A stretch of DNA of 64,000 nucleotides from Spirochaetota bacterium (GTDB lineage Bacteria > Spirochaetota > Spirochaetia > Treponematales > Treponemataceae), in the NCBI GenBank assembly GCA_023438065.1, contig JAEXRH010000012.1:682001-746000 (forward strand), read 5' to 3'. Position numbers and translations under genes: made by a program. The notes under the pieces are model-generated. The model searched no databases. It was given only the letters and a program-made list of their open reading frames with translations, and was not told the DNA's origin. Positions 1 to 8,222 of the stretch are shown one piece after another. Each line of letters starts with the position of its first letter. Position 1 is the stretch's first letter.

Positions 1-99
1 GCTTGGAAAACAGTGTATCACCGGTTTGTTGATTAAGGCAATTAATTTCGTGCCGAAACGGGCATATCCGCCATCCGGGAAATCATCGGGGCTATGAGC

Positions 100-624
100 T
101 TACTTCGCGAGGAGGCCGCTGACGAGGCTGTCGATATCGTCCTGGTTCATGTCGGCCTTCCGCTCGTAGGCGAGCTCCTGATTCGCCGCCCTGAGCTTCC
201 GCAAGAGGCCGTATATCGTCGTAAGGAAAATCTTGTTTCCCGCGGCCGGATCGGTCCTGATGAGCGCGGCGATATCCTCGCGGTTGAGGGCGAACACGAC
301 GGTTTTCCCGAGCGCGATAACGCTCGCCGTGCGCTTGATGTTCATGAAAAAGCCCGCCTCGCCGAAAACGTCGCCCGCGCCGAGGGAGCAGATGAACACG
401 TTCTTCCCCTCGTTCTCGTGGACGCTCACGCTTACGGTGCCGTCGAGGATGCCGAAGAAAAGCTGCTCGATCTCCCCTTCCTTGACGATCACCTCCTCGC
501 GGCCGTATTCGATAACCCTGCCGACGGCAAGCAGCCGATCGAGCTCTTTTTCGTCGAGATACCTGAAGGTGATGATGTCGTGCACGGCCTTGCGCCACGC
601 GTTCGCGTCGGGAATGGTCTTCAT
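100..624 (-). CDS. Cyclic nucleotide-binding domain protein
   Basis: This 174-residue protein is essentially one cNMP-binding (CAP_ED) fold and has no DNA-binding domain, so it is probably a small cytoplasmic cyclic-nucleotide sensor rather than a Crp-type regulator. The phosphate-binding cassette is visible as FGEAGFFMNIKRTASV, with the Arg before T-A-S that normally contacts the cyclic phosphate. The start at 624 is preferred over longer upstream extensions because GGAGGG lies 2-7 nt before it. It is divergent from tldD with only about 60 bp between them. Two class III cyclases elsewhere in the window could supply the ligand, which is inference. The partner or output is unknown. Confidence 0.8.
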   Translation of the reverse strand: MKTIPDANAWRKAVHDIITFRYLDEKELDRLLAVGRVIEYGREEVIVKEGEIEQLFFGILDGTVSVSVHENEGKNVFICSLGAGDVFGEAGFFMNIKRTASVIALGKTVVFALNREDIAALIRTDPAAGNKIFLTTIYGLLRKLRAANQELAYERKADMNQDDIDSLVSGLLAK

Positions 625-666
625 ACCCTCCAGTATACGCGATAAACCGGCATCGTGCAAAAGGCG

Positions 667-675
667 TGCTATACT
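667..675 (+). promoter_or_regulatory. Extended -10 promoter of tldD
   Basis: TGCTATACT is an extended -10 (TGn followed by TATACT) that ends 9 nt before the ATG at 685. No good -35 is visible. The predicted start point falls 2-4 nt before the ATG, so the mRNA would be nearly leaderless. Confidence 0.5.
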
Positions 676-684
676 CATGCGATA

Positions 685-2151
685 ATGCATGAGCATGAAA
701 ACGTACCGGCCTTTACCGCGCAGGCGGCGCTCGAATGCTTCGAGCTCGACCGCGCGCTCCTCGATCGCGTCATCCGGGCGGGGCTTTCCCGGGGAGCCGA
801 CGCGTGCGAGCTTTTTTTCCAGCGACGGCGAAGCGTCTCGCTCCAGCTTTCCGATCACGCGGTCAGGGAAGGCGGCGTGAGGATCATACGCGGGGTCGGC
901 GTCAGGGTAATCAAGGATGGGCGCGCGGGTTACTCGCATACGGCGGATCTGACCGAAACGGGAATGGCGGACGCCGCGCGCGTCGCGGCGATGATCGCCG
1001 ACGGGGCGCCCGGGTCCCGTTCCCCGACCGCGGGGACGCGCGTCTTCAGGGACGCCGAAACCGCCCGGTTCGCCGGGCTCTACGAGGAGAGCGCCGACGA
1101 TCTTGCCGTCGATCGCGCGCGGGCCTGGCTCGATGACATCGACGCTCGATGCCATGCCCTCGACCCCCGGATATCCCGGGCGATCGTCGCCGTCGAGTAC
1201 TCGGGCGAGCGCGTCCTCATCGCCAATTCGGACGGTCTCATGGTCGCGGACGACCGGCCCTTATTCAGGGCCTATGTCGGCTGCGTCGCCGAATCGGGCG
1301 GTCGCGTCGAGGAATGCTGGGAAAGCCTCGGCGCGAGAAAGAACGCGCGCGCGTCAATGACGGCGGAGGTCGCATCCCGCCTCGCGAGCCGCGCGGTAGC
1401 GGGAACCGTCTCCCTCTTCGACGCCGTCGAGTCGCCCACGGGCGAGATGCCCCTCGTATTGGCGGCGGGCGGAGGCGGCATCCTTCTCCATGAGGCGATG
1501 GGCCACGGCTTCGAGGCGGATTTCATCCGCAAGGGCACCTCGATCTTCGCGGGGAGACTCGGCGAGAGAATCGCGGCGCCGGAGGTGACCGTCGTCGACT
1601 CAGGGCTCCTTCCCGAGTCGTTCGGCTCGCTGAAAACCGACGATGAGGGAGCCCCGACCCGCGAGACGACCCTAGTCGAGGAAGGTAGGCTTTCCTCCTG
1701 GCTCCATGACGCCGTGAGCGCGCGGCACTTTTCCGTCGAGCCGACGGGGAACGGAAGGCGCGAGGACTATCGCCACGCCCCCCTTCCCCGCATGAGAAGC
1801 ACCTTCATGCGCCCGGGATCCCGATCGAGGGACGAGATCATCGCCTCGGTAAAACGGGGAATCTACGCCGAGCGTTTTTCGAACGGCGAGGTCGATATCG
1901 GCCCCGGCGACTTTTCCTTCTACGTGAAATCGGGATTTCTCATCGAGGATGGGAAGCTTACGGCGCCCGTCAAGGACGTCAACCTCATCGGGAACGGGCC
2001 CAAGGCGCTCGGCGCGATCGAGATGGTCGGCGACGACCTGGTCTTCGACGAGGGATGCAACTATTGCGGCAAGTACGGGCAAAGCGTGCCGGTCGGCATG
2101 GGGACGCCGACCCTGAAGATCGGCTCGATTACCGTGGGAGGCCGCGCATGA
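685..2151 (+). CDS. tldD: TldD metallopeptidase subunit
   Basis: This is the catalytic subunit of the TldD/TldE (PmbA) cytoplasmic metallopeptidase, known for trimming modified peptides and CcdA-type substrates. The zinc motif HEAMGH sits at residues 269-274 (HExxxH), within the family context LLHEAMGHGFEADF. The 488-residue length is normal. An in-frame GTG at 655 would extend it by 10 residues, but the TATACT box at 670-675 lies inside that extension, so the ATG at 685 is preferred. No Shine-Dalgarno is visible. The stop overlaps the next start as ATGA, coupling it to the partner subunit. Confidence 0.93.
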   Translation: MHEHENVPAFTAQAALECFELDRALLDRVIRAGLSRGADACELFFQRRRSVSLQLSDHAVREGGVRIIRGVGVRVIKDGRAGYSHTADLTETGMADAARVAAMIADGAPGSRSPTAGTRVFRDAETARFAGLYEESADDLAVDRARAWLDDIDARCHALDPRISRAIVAVEYSGERVLIANSDGLMVADDRPLFRAYVGCVAESGGRVEECWESLGARKNARASMTAEVASRLASRAVAGTVSLFDAVESPTGEMPLVLAAGGGGILLHEAMGHGFEADFIRKGTSIFAGRLGERIAAPEVTVVDSGLLPESFGSLKTDDEGAPTRETTLVEEGRLSSWLHDAVSARHFSVEPTGNGRREDYRHAPLPRMRSTFMRPGSRSRDEIIASVKRGIYAERFSNGEVDIGPGDFSFYVKSGFLIEDGKLTAPVKDVNLIGNGPKALGAIEMVGDDLVFDEGCNYCGKYGQSVPVGMGTPTLKIGSITVGGRA

Positions 2152-3470
2152 CGGAACGGGCGCAACGCGAAGAACTTGCCGCGAGCGCGGTGAGCGGGCT
2201 CGGAAAGCGGGGCGTTCGCGATTGCAAGGCGCGCGTCGTCTCGAGCGCGGAGTCGAGCCTCGAGTGGCGGGACGGCTCCCTCGACGCGCTCTCGGGCTCC
2301 TCGAGCTCAAGGCTCGAGGTCACGCTCTTCCGGAACGGGCAGTATACCGTCCAGTCGACCGGCGACCTCCGCCCGAAGGAAGTCGCGGGCTTCCTCGACG
2401 ACGCGGTCGCCTTTCTTTCCCTCATGCCGCGCGACCCCTTCCGTACTCCACCCGATCCCGCGCTCCAGGGCGCGTTCACGGGCGAGCTTGGCGTCCTCGA
2501 TCCCGGGTCGGCCGACACCACGCTCGCCGAACGGCGCGAGACCATCGCATCGATGTACGACCGCGCCCGCTCGAGCGATCCCCGCGTGGTGGACGCCGTA
2601 GCCACGAGCGCCGAACGGCGTTCCGTGATCGCGGTCGCGTACGGTTCCGGTTTTTCCGGCTGTCACGAGCAAAGCGAGTTCTCGTTGAGCCTCACCGCGT
2701 CCGCGCTCGCGCCCGACGGATCGAGGCCGGGCGGGAACCGATTCGCCGCCGCGTGTCTCCGTTCGGACCTGCCCGATCCGGCCGTAGTCGTCGACGCCGC
2801 GATCGCCCGCGCGGTCGGGCGCATCGGCGAGCGGAAACTCCCGTCCGGCGCGTATGATCTCGTGTTCAGGAACGAGGTCGCGTCCTTCGCCGTCAATCCC
2901 TTCGTGGTCGGCCTCAACGGCTGGTCGCTCGACGAGAAGCGCTCCATCTACGCGGGGAAACGCGGGACCGCCGTCGCCTCAAGCGCGTTCACGCTCGTCG
3001 ACGACCCCACGCTGAGGGGCGGACTCGGCTCTATCGGCTTCGACGAAGACGGCTTTCCGGCGAGAAAGCTGACGCTCGTCGATCGGGGAACCCTCGAGAA
3101 TTACTATATCGGCTGGTATTACTCGCGGAAGCTCCGCGAGCGCCCGACGACGGGAAACCGCACGAACGCCGTCGTCGTGCCCGGATCCGAAAGCCTCGCG
3201 ACCCTCATCGCCGGGGTCGATCGGGGCATCCTCGTCGAAGGTCTCAACGGCGGAAACTCGAATCCCGCGACGGGGGATTTCTCGGTCGGAATCTCGGGCT
3301 TTCTCATCGAACGGGGAACGTTGACGGTTCCGGTCCACGAGATGGTCGCCGCCGGCAATTTCTCCTCGTTCTTCGCGACTCTCGACGCGGTCGCGAACGA
3401 TCCCGACACCTCAACCCCGTACCGCGCGCCGAGCCTCAGGTTCAGGGGCGTCACCGTATCGGGGCTCTGA
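2148..3470 (+). CDS. TldE/PmbA-family partner subunit
   Basis: This 440-residue member of the TldD/PmbA (peptidase U62) family lacks the HExxxH zinc motif of the gene before it, as expected of the TldE/PmbA subunit that forms the heterodimer. Family signatures are the Gly-rich C-terminal segment (LNGGNSNPATGDFSVGISG) and the YYSRKLRERPTTGNRTNAV region. It begins inside the ATGA overlap with tldD, which indicates translational coupling. It converges on the hydrogenase operon, and a hairpin terminator lies in between. Confidence 0.88.
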   Translation: MTERAQREELAASAVSGLGKRGVRDCKARVVSSAESSLEWRDGSLDALSGSSSSRLEVTLFRNGQYTVQSTGDLRPKEVAGFLDDAVAFLSLMPRDPFRTPPDPALQGAFTGELGVLDPGSADTTLAERRETIASMYDRARSSDPRVVDAVATSAERRSVIAVAYGSGFSGCHEQSEFSLSLTASALAPDGSRPGGNRFAAACLRSDLPDPAVVVDAAIARAVGRIGERKLPSGAYDLVFRNEVASFAVNPFVVGLNGWSLDEKRSIYAGKRGTAVASSAFTLVDDPTLRGGLGSIGFDEDGFPARKLTLVDRGTLENYYIGWYYSRKLRERPTTGNRTNAVVVPGSESLATLIAGVDRGILVEGLNGGNSNPATGDFSVGISGFLIERGTLTVPVHEMVAAGNFSSFFATLDAVANDPDTSTPYRAPSLRFRGVTVSGL

Positions 3471-3530
3471 GCGGGCATGCGCGATAGAAACTATGTAATC
3501 AAAAGCGTTTGAGTGATCGACGCACCCATT

Positions 3531-3567
3531 AAAAAAAAGCGGGTTCCGCCGTAATGCGGAACCCGCT
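3531..3567 (-). terminator. Intrinsic terminator of the hnd operon
   Basis: A 12-bp perfect stem (AGCGGGTTCCGC with GCGGAACCCGCT, 6-nt loop) is followed on the minus strand by a run of seven T. It lies 9 nt past the hndD stop. Confidence 0.9.
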
Positions 3568-3575
3568 CGCGTGTA

Positions 3576-5327
3576 TCACTTTATCCAGAGGGGTCTCGGG
3601 ACGTAGTGCGTGTGGAGAAGCTCGTGGGCCTTCTCGCTCAAGGGCTTTTCGAGGAACTCGGAATAGATCGCCTTGATCGCCGGGTTCTCGTGGCTCAGGC
3701 GGATCGCGCTCGCCTTGTCGTCCGCGTAGATCCCCTTGATGCGCTTCGCGCGGACCTCGTCGGTCGAGCCGTAGGGCTGGCCGCCGCCCGCGATGCAGCC
3801 GCCACGGCAGGCCATGACCTCGATGAAGTCGAACGGCCGCTCGGCGCCTTCCTTCTTCGCCTTCCGTACGCGGTTCATGATGTCCTTCACGTTCGCCATC
3901 CCGTGGGCGACGGCGACGCGCACCTTCGTTCCCTTGATGTCGATCGTCGCCACCTTCACGCCGTCCATGCCGCGCACCTCCTCGAGCTCGACCTTGCCGA
4001 GGTTCTCGCCGGTGACGAAGTTGTACGCGGTCCTGAGCGCCGCTTCCATGACGCCGCCCGTCGCGCCGAAGATGACGCCGGCGCCGGTGTAGACGCCGAG
4101 CGGCGAGTCCGCTTCCTCGTCCTTGAGGCGGAGGATGTCGATGCCCGCCTGCTTGATCATCCGCGCGAGCTCGCGCGTCGTGATCGAGAGGTCGACATCG
4201 AGCGATCCCGAGGACTTCATGTCCTCCGAGCGCGAGATCTCGTACTTCTTCGCCGTGCACGGCATGATCGCGACCGACACGATCTTCGCGGGATCGATCC
4301 CCGCCTTCTTCGCGTAGTAGGTCTTGACCATCGCGCCCATCATCATCATCGGGCTCTTCGCGGTCGAGAAGTTCGGTATCATGTCGTCGTGGTACTTTTC
4401 GAGGTAGTCGACCCAGCTCGGGCAACACGAGGTGATGAGCGGGAGCTCTCCCTTCCCGTGCGCGAACCGCTCGACGAACTCGCTCGCCTCCTCCATGATG
4501 GTGAGGTCGGCGGAGAGGTTCGTGTCGAACACCTTGTCGACGCCGAGCCTCCTCAAGGCGGCGTAGATCTTCCCGGTGATGATCGTCCCGGGCTCGAGGC
4601 CGAACTCCTCGCCGAGGGCCACGCGAACCGCGGGCGCGATCTGCACGACGACGTGCTTGTCCTTGTCCCTGATCGCGTCCCAGAGCTTCTTCGTCTCGTC
4701 GACCTCGGTGATCGCGCCGACGGGGCAATGCGCCGTGCACTGCCCGCACTTGATGCACGGGGACTCGGCGAGCTTCACGTCGCCCGCGGGGGCGATACGG
4801 GTGCGGTCGCCGCGGTAGAGGAACTCGAGCGCCCACACGTCCTGGAGCTGCTGGCACACGAGGGCGCACCGGCCGCAGTTGATGCACTTCGCCGGATTGA
4901 GCTGGACCGAGGGCGTAGAGTTGTCCTCGGGGAGATCGCGCACGCCCGACTCGAAGGGCACGTCGCGGATGCCGAATTCCGCGCAAATGTTTTGAAGCTC
5001 GCAGCACCCGTTTCTCGGGCAGCGGAGACAGTCGTTCGGGTGGTTCGACATGATGAGCTGCAATACCGTCTTCCTCGTCTCGACGATGTCGGGGTCGTGG
5101 GTGATGTAGTTCATCCCCTCGACGACCGTCGTCGTGCACGAGCGCACCATGCGCGGGCTCTTCTCGGGCCTGACGATGCAGATGCCGCACGCGCCCCAGG
5201 CCTTGAGGTCGGGATGCGCGCAGAGCGTCGGGATCTTGACGTCCGCCTCGAGGGCCGCCTTGAGGATCGTCGTCCCCTCGGGAACCGTCACGGGAACGCC
5301 GTTTATCTGGCAATTAATCGTTTTCAT
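3576..5327 (-). CDS. hndD: [FeFe] hydrogenase catalytic subunit HndD
   Basis: This is the catalytic subunit of a cytoplasmic tetrameric NAD(P)-linked [FeFe] hydrogenase, 583 residues and near the size of Desulfovibrio HndD. Domains in order: N-terminal plant-type [2Fe-2S] (Cys36, 47, 50 and about 64), the His-Cys3 cluster region (HPNDCLRCPRNGCC), two [4Fe-4S] ferredoxin motifs (CINCGRCALVC, CIKCGQCTAHC), and the H-cluster domain. The H-cluster loops are TSCCPSW (about residue 298), MPCTAKKYE (about 354) and MACRGGCIAGGGQP (about 504). The start at 5327 is chosen because family homology begins there. It follows hndC by 14 nt and is the last gene of the operon. Confidence 0.95.
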   Translation of the reverse strand: MKTINCQINGVPVTVPEGTTILKAALEADVKIPTLCAHPDLKAWGACGICIVRPEKSPRMVRSCTTTVVEGMNYITHDPDIVETRKTVLQLIMSNHPNDCLRCPRNGCCELQNICAEFGIRDVPFESGVRDLPEDNSTPSVQLNPAKCINCGRCALVCQQLQDVWALEFLYRGDRTRIAPAGDVKLAESPCIKCGQCTAHCPVGAITEVDETKKLWDAIRDKDKHVVVQIAPAVRVALGEEFGLEPGTIITGKIYAALRRLGVDKVFDTNLSADLTIMEEASEFVERFAHGKGELPLITSCCPSWVDYLEKYHDDMIPNFSTAKSPMMMMGAMVKTYYAKKAGIDPAKIVSVAIMPCTAKKYEISRSEDMKSSGSLDVDLSITTRELARMIKQAGIDILRLKDEEADSPLGVYTGAGVIFGATGGVMEAALRTAYNFVTGENLGKVELEEVRGMDGVKVATIDIKGTKVRVAVAHGMANVKDIMNRVRKAKKEGAERPFDFIEVMACRGGCIAGGGQPYGSTDEVRAKRIKGIYADDKASAIRLSHENPAIKAIYSEFLEKPLSEKAHELLHTHYVPRPLWIK

Positions 5328-5341
5328 GTATCCGTTCCCCC

Positions 5342-7129
5342 TTACTCCACGATCACGGCGCCGAACTTGCACGCCTCAAAGCACGCGCCGCACTTGATGC
5401 ACCGCGACTGGTCGATCTCGTGCGGAACCTTCCGCTCGCCCGCGATGCAGGGCACCGGGCACTTCCGCGCGCAGACGGTGCAACCGATGCACTTTTCCTT
5501 GTCGATCCGGTAGGTGACGAGGGACTTGCACTTCCCCGCCGGGCACTTCCGGTCCTTTATGTGCGCGCGGTACTCCTCGGGGAAGTACTTGAGCGTCGAG
5601 AGGACGGGGTTCGGCGTCGTCATGCCGAGCTGGCAAAGGGACGCGCGCTGCATCGCCTGGCCGATGGTCTTGAGGGTGTCGAGATCCTCGGCCGTGCCCG
5701 TACCCTTCGTGATCTTCGTCATGATGTTGAGGAGCTTCCGCCCGCCGATCCGGCACGGCGCGCACTTTCCGCACGACTCCTCGACCGAGAAGTCGAGGTA
5801 GAACTTCACGACGTCGACGATACAGTCCTCGTCGTCCATGACGATCATGCCGCCCGAGCCCATCATCGAGCCGAGCGCGGTCAGGGACTCGTAGTCGATC
5901 GGGGTGTCGAGATAGTCCGCGGTGATGACGCCGCCGGAGGGTCCTCCGGTCTGCACGGCCTTGAAGCCGCGGCCTCCCTTGATCCCGCCGCCGATGTCGA
6001 AGATGATCTCGCGGAGGGTCGTTCCCATCGGGACCTCGACGAGGCCGGAGTTATTTATCGCGCCGGTGAGCGCGAAGACCTTCGTTCCCTTCGAGGTAGC
6101 GGTTCCGATACTCGCGAACCAGGCGCCGCCCTTATTGATGATGACCGGGATGTTCGCGTAGGTCTCGACGTTATTGATCGAGGTCGGCTTTCCCCAGAGC
6201 CCCGAGTCCGACGGGAACGGCGGCTTCGGGGTCGGCATGCCGCGCTTTCCCTCGATCGATTGCATGAGCGCCGTCTCTTCGCCGCAGATGAAGGCCCCCG
6301 CGCCGAGCCTGATCTCGATGTCGAAATCGAAGCCGGAGCCGAGGATGTTCTTTCCGATGAGTCCGAGCTCGCGGGACTGTTTCATCGCGACCTCGAGCCG
6401 CTCGATCGCGAGCGGGTACTCCGCGCGGATGTAGATGAAACCCTTCGTGGCCCCTTGAGCGTAACCGGCGATCGTCATCGCCTCGAGGATGCTGTGGGGG
6501 TCTCCCTCGAGGGTCGAGCGGTCCATGTACGCGCCCGGGTCCCCCTCGTCCGCGTTGCAGATGACGTACTTCCGGTCGCCCGCGGCCTTTCGCGTGTTCG
6601 TCCACTTGAGCCAGGTCGGGAAGCCCGCGCCGCCGCGCCCGCGAAGCCCGGAGATTTTCATTTCCTCGATAACCTGCTCGGGGGTCATCGTGAAGAGAAC
6701 CTTCTCGAGCGCGAGATAGCCCTCGCGCGCGATGTATTCCCTGATGTCCTCGGGGTTGATGATGCCGCAGTTACGCAAAACGATGCGCATCTGCTTCTGG
6801 TAAAACTTGATGTCGGCTTCGCCCTTCGCGATCGCGCCCGCGTCTCCCTTGTAGAGGAGCTCCTTGACGGGCCGCCCTTTCAGCAGGTGCTCGGCGACGA
6901 TCTTCTCCGCGTCCTCCGGTTTCACCTCGACGTAGAAGGATTGCTCCGGGAGCACCTTGACGATCGGACCCTTCTCGCAGAAGCCGAAGCAGCCGGTCTT
7001 GACGACCTGCACCTGGCCGGAAAGCCCGTGCGCCTCGCAGGACTTCACGAGATTCTTGTAGATTTCGTCCGCGCGCGAGGACTCGCATCCGGTGCCGCCG
7101 CAGACCAGGCAGAATTGGTTAAATGCCAT
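5342..7129 (-). CDS. hndC: NAD(P)H-oxidising hydrogenase subunit HndC (NuoF-like)
   Basis: This 595-residue flavoprotein carries the FMN/NAD(P) site and links nucleotide to the iron-sulphur chain. Domains in order: an N-terminal thioredoxin-like [2Fe-2S] domain (CLVCGGTGC, then GCFGFC); the NuoF core with GRGGAGFP (about 162), CNADEGDPGAYMDRS and GAGAFICGEETAL; the [4Fe-4S] motif ESCGKCAPCR (about 448); and a C-terminal two-cluster ferredoxin (CIGCTVCARKC, CIKCGACFEAC). This order is that of HndC/HydB of electron-bifurcating or NADP-reducing hydrogenases. Whether this complex bifurcates with ferredoxin cannot be read from sequence alone. Confidence 0.95.
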   Translation of the reverse strand: MAFNQFCLVCGGTGCESSRADEIYKNLVKSCEAHGLSGQVQVVKTGCFGFCEKGPIVKVLPEQSFYVEVKPEDAEKIVAEHLLKGRPVKELLYKGDAGAIAKGEADIKFYQKQMRIVLRNCGIINPEDIREYIAREGYLALEKVLFTMTPEQVIEEMKISGLRGRGGAGFPTWLKWTNTRKAAGDRKYVICNADEGDPGAYMDRSTLEGDPHSILEAMTIAGYAQGATKGFIYIRAEYPLAIERLEVAMKQSRELGLIGKNILGSGFDFDIEIRLGAGAFICGEETALMQSIEGKRGMPTPKPPFPSDSGLWGKPTSINNVETYANIPVIINKGGAWFASIGTATSKGTKVFALTGAINNSGLVEVPMGTTLREIIFDIGGGIKGGRGFKAVQTGGPSGGVITADYLDTPIDYESLTALGSMMGSGGMIVMDDEDCIVDVVKFYLDFSVEESCGKCAPCRIGGRKLLNIMTKITKGTGTAEDLDTLKTIGQAMQRASLCQLGMTTPNPVLSTLKYFPEEYRAHIKDRKCPAGKCKSLVTYRIDKEKCIGCTVCARKCPVPCIAGERKVPHEIDQSRCIKCGACFEACKFGAVIVE

Positions 7130-7144
7130 CGGTCACTTCCTTAT

Positions 7145-7525
7145 TTACTTCAGGATATCCTTCGCCGGACGGTCGAAGATATGGTTATCGAGGAGCTTCT
7201 TCCCGACGATATGCGTCTTCACGATCTCCTTCGCCGTTTCCGCGTCCACCTTGCCGTATATCGTGTCGGGCATGCCGGCCATCTTTACCTCGACGGTCGG
7301 CTCCACGTAACAGAGCCCCATGCAGCCGGTCTGCTTGATCGTCACGCCCTTGAGACCCATCTCGTCGAGGGTCTTCACGAAGGCGGCGAGCGTGGTCTTT
7401 CCGCCGGCCGCGATCCCGCACGTTCCCATCCCGACGATCACCTCGATCGCGTTCCCGTCGGTCACCCTTCGATCCATCTCTTTCTGGCTTTCCGCGCGCA
7501 TCGCGCGGAGCTCTTCCAACGTCAT
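7145..7525 (-). CDS. hndB: Thioredoxin-like [2Fe-2S] ferredoxin, hydrogenase subunit HndB
   Basis: This 126-residue protein has a single thioredoxin-like [2Fe-2S] fold. Its four ligand cysteines are in GMGTCGIAAGG (one) and KQTGCMGLCYVEP (two), with the fourth equivalent position less clear. It matches HndB of the hndABCD operons in size and place, between the NuoE-like and NuoF-like genes, with gaps of 58 and 15 nt. It is an electron-transfer or assembly subunit of the cytoplasmic hydrogenase. Confidence 0.85.
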   Translation of the reverse strand: MTLEELRAMRAESQKEMDRRVTDGNAIEVIVGMGTCGIAAGGKTTLAAFVKTLDEMGLKGVTIKQTGCMGLCYVEPTVEVKMAGMPDTIYGKVDAETAKEIVKTHIVGKKLLDNHIFDRPAKDILK

Positions 7526-7583
7526 GTCGTCGCCTCCGTTTTCGTTCGCGTTTTTTTGTGCGGTATTCTGGCGGGTTCTCGCC

Positions 7584-8069
7584 CTATTTTCCCTTGAAGC
7601 GCGCGAGAATCTCGGGGAGCTGGTCGGGCACGAGCTTGCCGAACACCTCTCCGCCGATGACCGCGACCGGGGCGAGCCCGCAGCAGCCGACGCACCTGAC
7701 CGCCTCGACCGAGAACTCCCCGTCCTCGGTGACCTGGTTTACCCCGATTCCGAGAAGGTTCTCGAGCTCCAGGATGATATCCTCGCCGTCCTTGAGGTAG
7801 CATGCCGTGCCCATGCACACCTGGATGTTGTGCCTGCCGGGCTTCGTGAGCTTGAAGTAGTGGTAAAAGGTGAGCACCCCGTAAATGCGCGCGAGCGGCG
7901 TGTCAAGCTCGCGGGAAAGCGCGATCGCCACTTTCCGGGGAAGATAGCCGTATTCCTGCTGGGCTTTATGGAGGACCATGATGAGGTTCCCCGGTTCGTC
8001 CTTCCATTTCGCGATAAAGGCCCGAAGCTCCGGGCTGAATTCGACCTTATCCGCCTGTACCTCTTGCAT
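7584..8069 (-). CDS. hndA: NuoE-like [2Fe-2S] hydrogenase subunit HndA
   Basis: This is the first gene of the operon, with 161 residues. It has a helical N-terminus (LPRKVAIALSRELDTPLARIYGVLTFYHYF) and a thioredoxin-like [2Fe-2S] domain whose ligands are in QVCMGTACYLKDG and VRCVGCCGLAPV, the classic NuoE/HoxE spacing. GAGGAGGGAT about 3 nt before the ATG is a strong Shine-Dalgarno. The four genes hndA-B-C-D run in the standard order on one strand under the promoter at 8119-8146. Confidence 0.93.
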   Translation of the reverse strand: MQEVQADKVEFSPELRAFIAKWKDEPGNLIMVLHKAQQEYGYLPRKVAIALSRELDTPLARIYGVLTFYHYFKLTKPGRHNIQVCMGTACYLKDGEDIILELENLLGIGVNQVTEDGEFSVEAVRCVGCCGLAPVAVIGGEVFGKLVPDQLPEILARFKGK

Positions 8070-8118
8070 GATCCCTCCTCGTCATTCCATGCGTCCCGAA
8101 CGCGGGAACGTTACGTAA

Positions 8119-8146
8119 ATTGTAAAGCCAAACACGCCAAAGTCAA
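8119..8146 (-). promoter_or_regulatory. Sigma-70-type promoter of hndABCD
   Basis: On the minus strand TTGACT (8141-8146), a 16-nt spacer and TACAAT (8119-8124) lie about 50 nt upstream of the hndA start. Both boxes are near consensus. Confidence 0.8.
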
Positions 8147-8222
8147 GCGGGATTTACACCCATAAGGGGGCTCCGGCAGGCATGGCCGTTGACCGTCCCG
8201 ACGGACGGGGAGAGAAAGTCGA

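Noticed and set aside
3606..5513. 635-codon plus-strand open frame over hndD
   Set aside because: Antisense shadow, rich in Arg/Asp/Val dipeptides. The real gene is on the minus strand.
5420..7597. 725-codon plus-strand open frame over hndC and hndB
   Set aside because: Antisense shadow from high GC codon bias. No family motif, and the minus strand encodes clear hydrogenase subunits.
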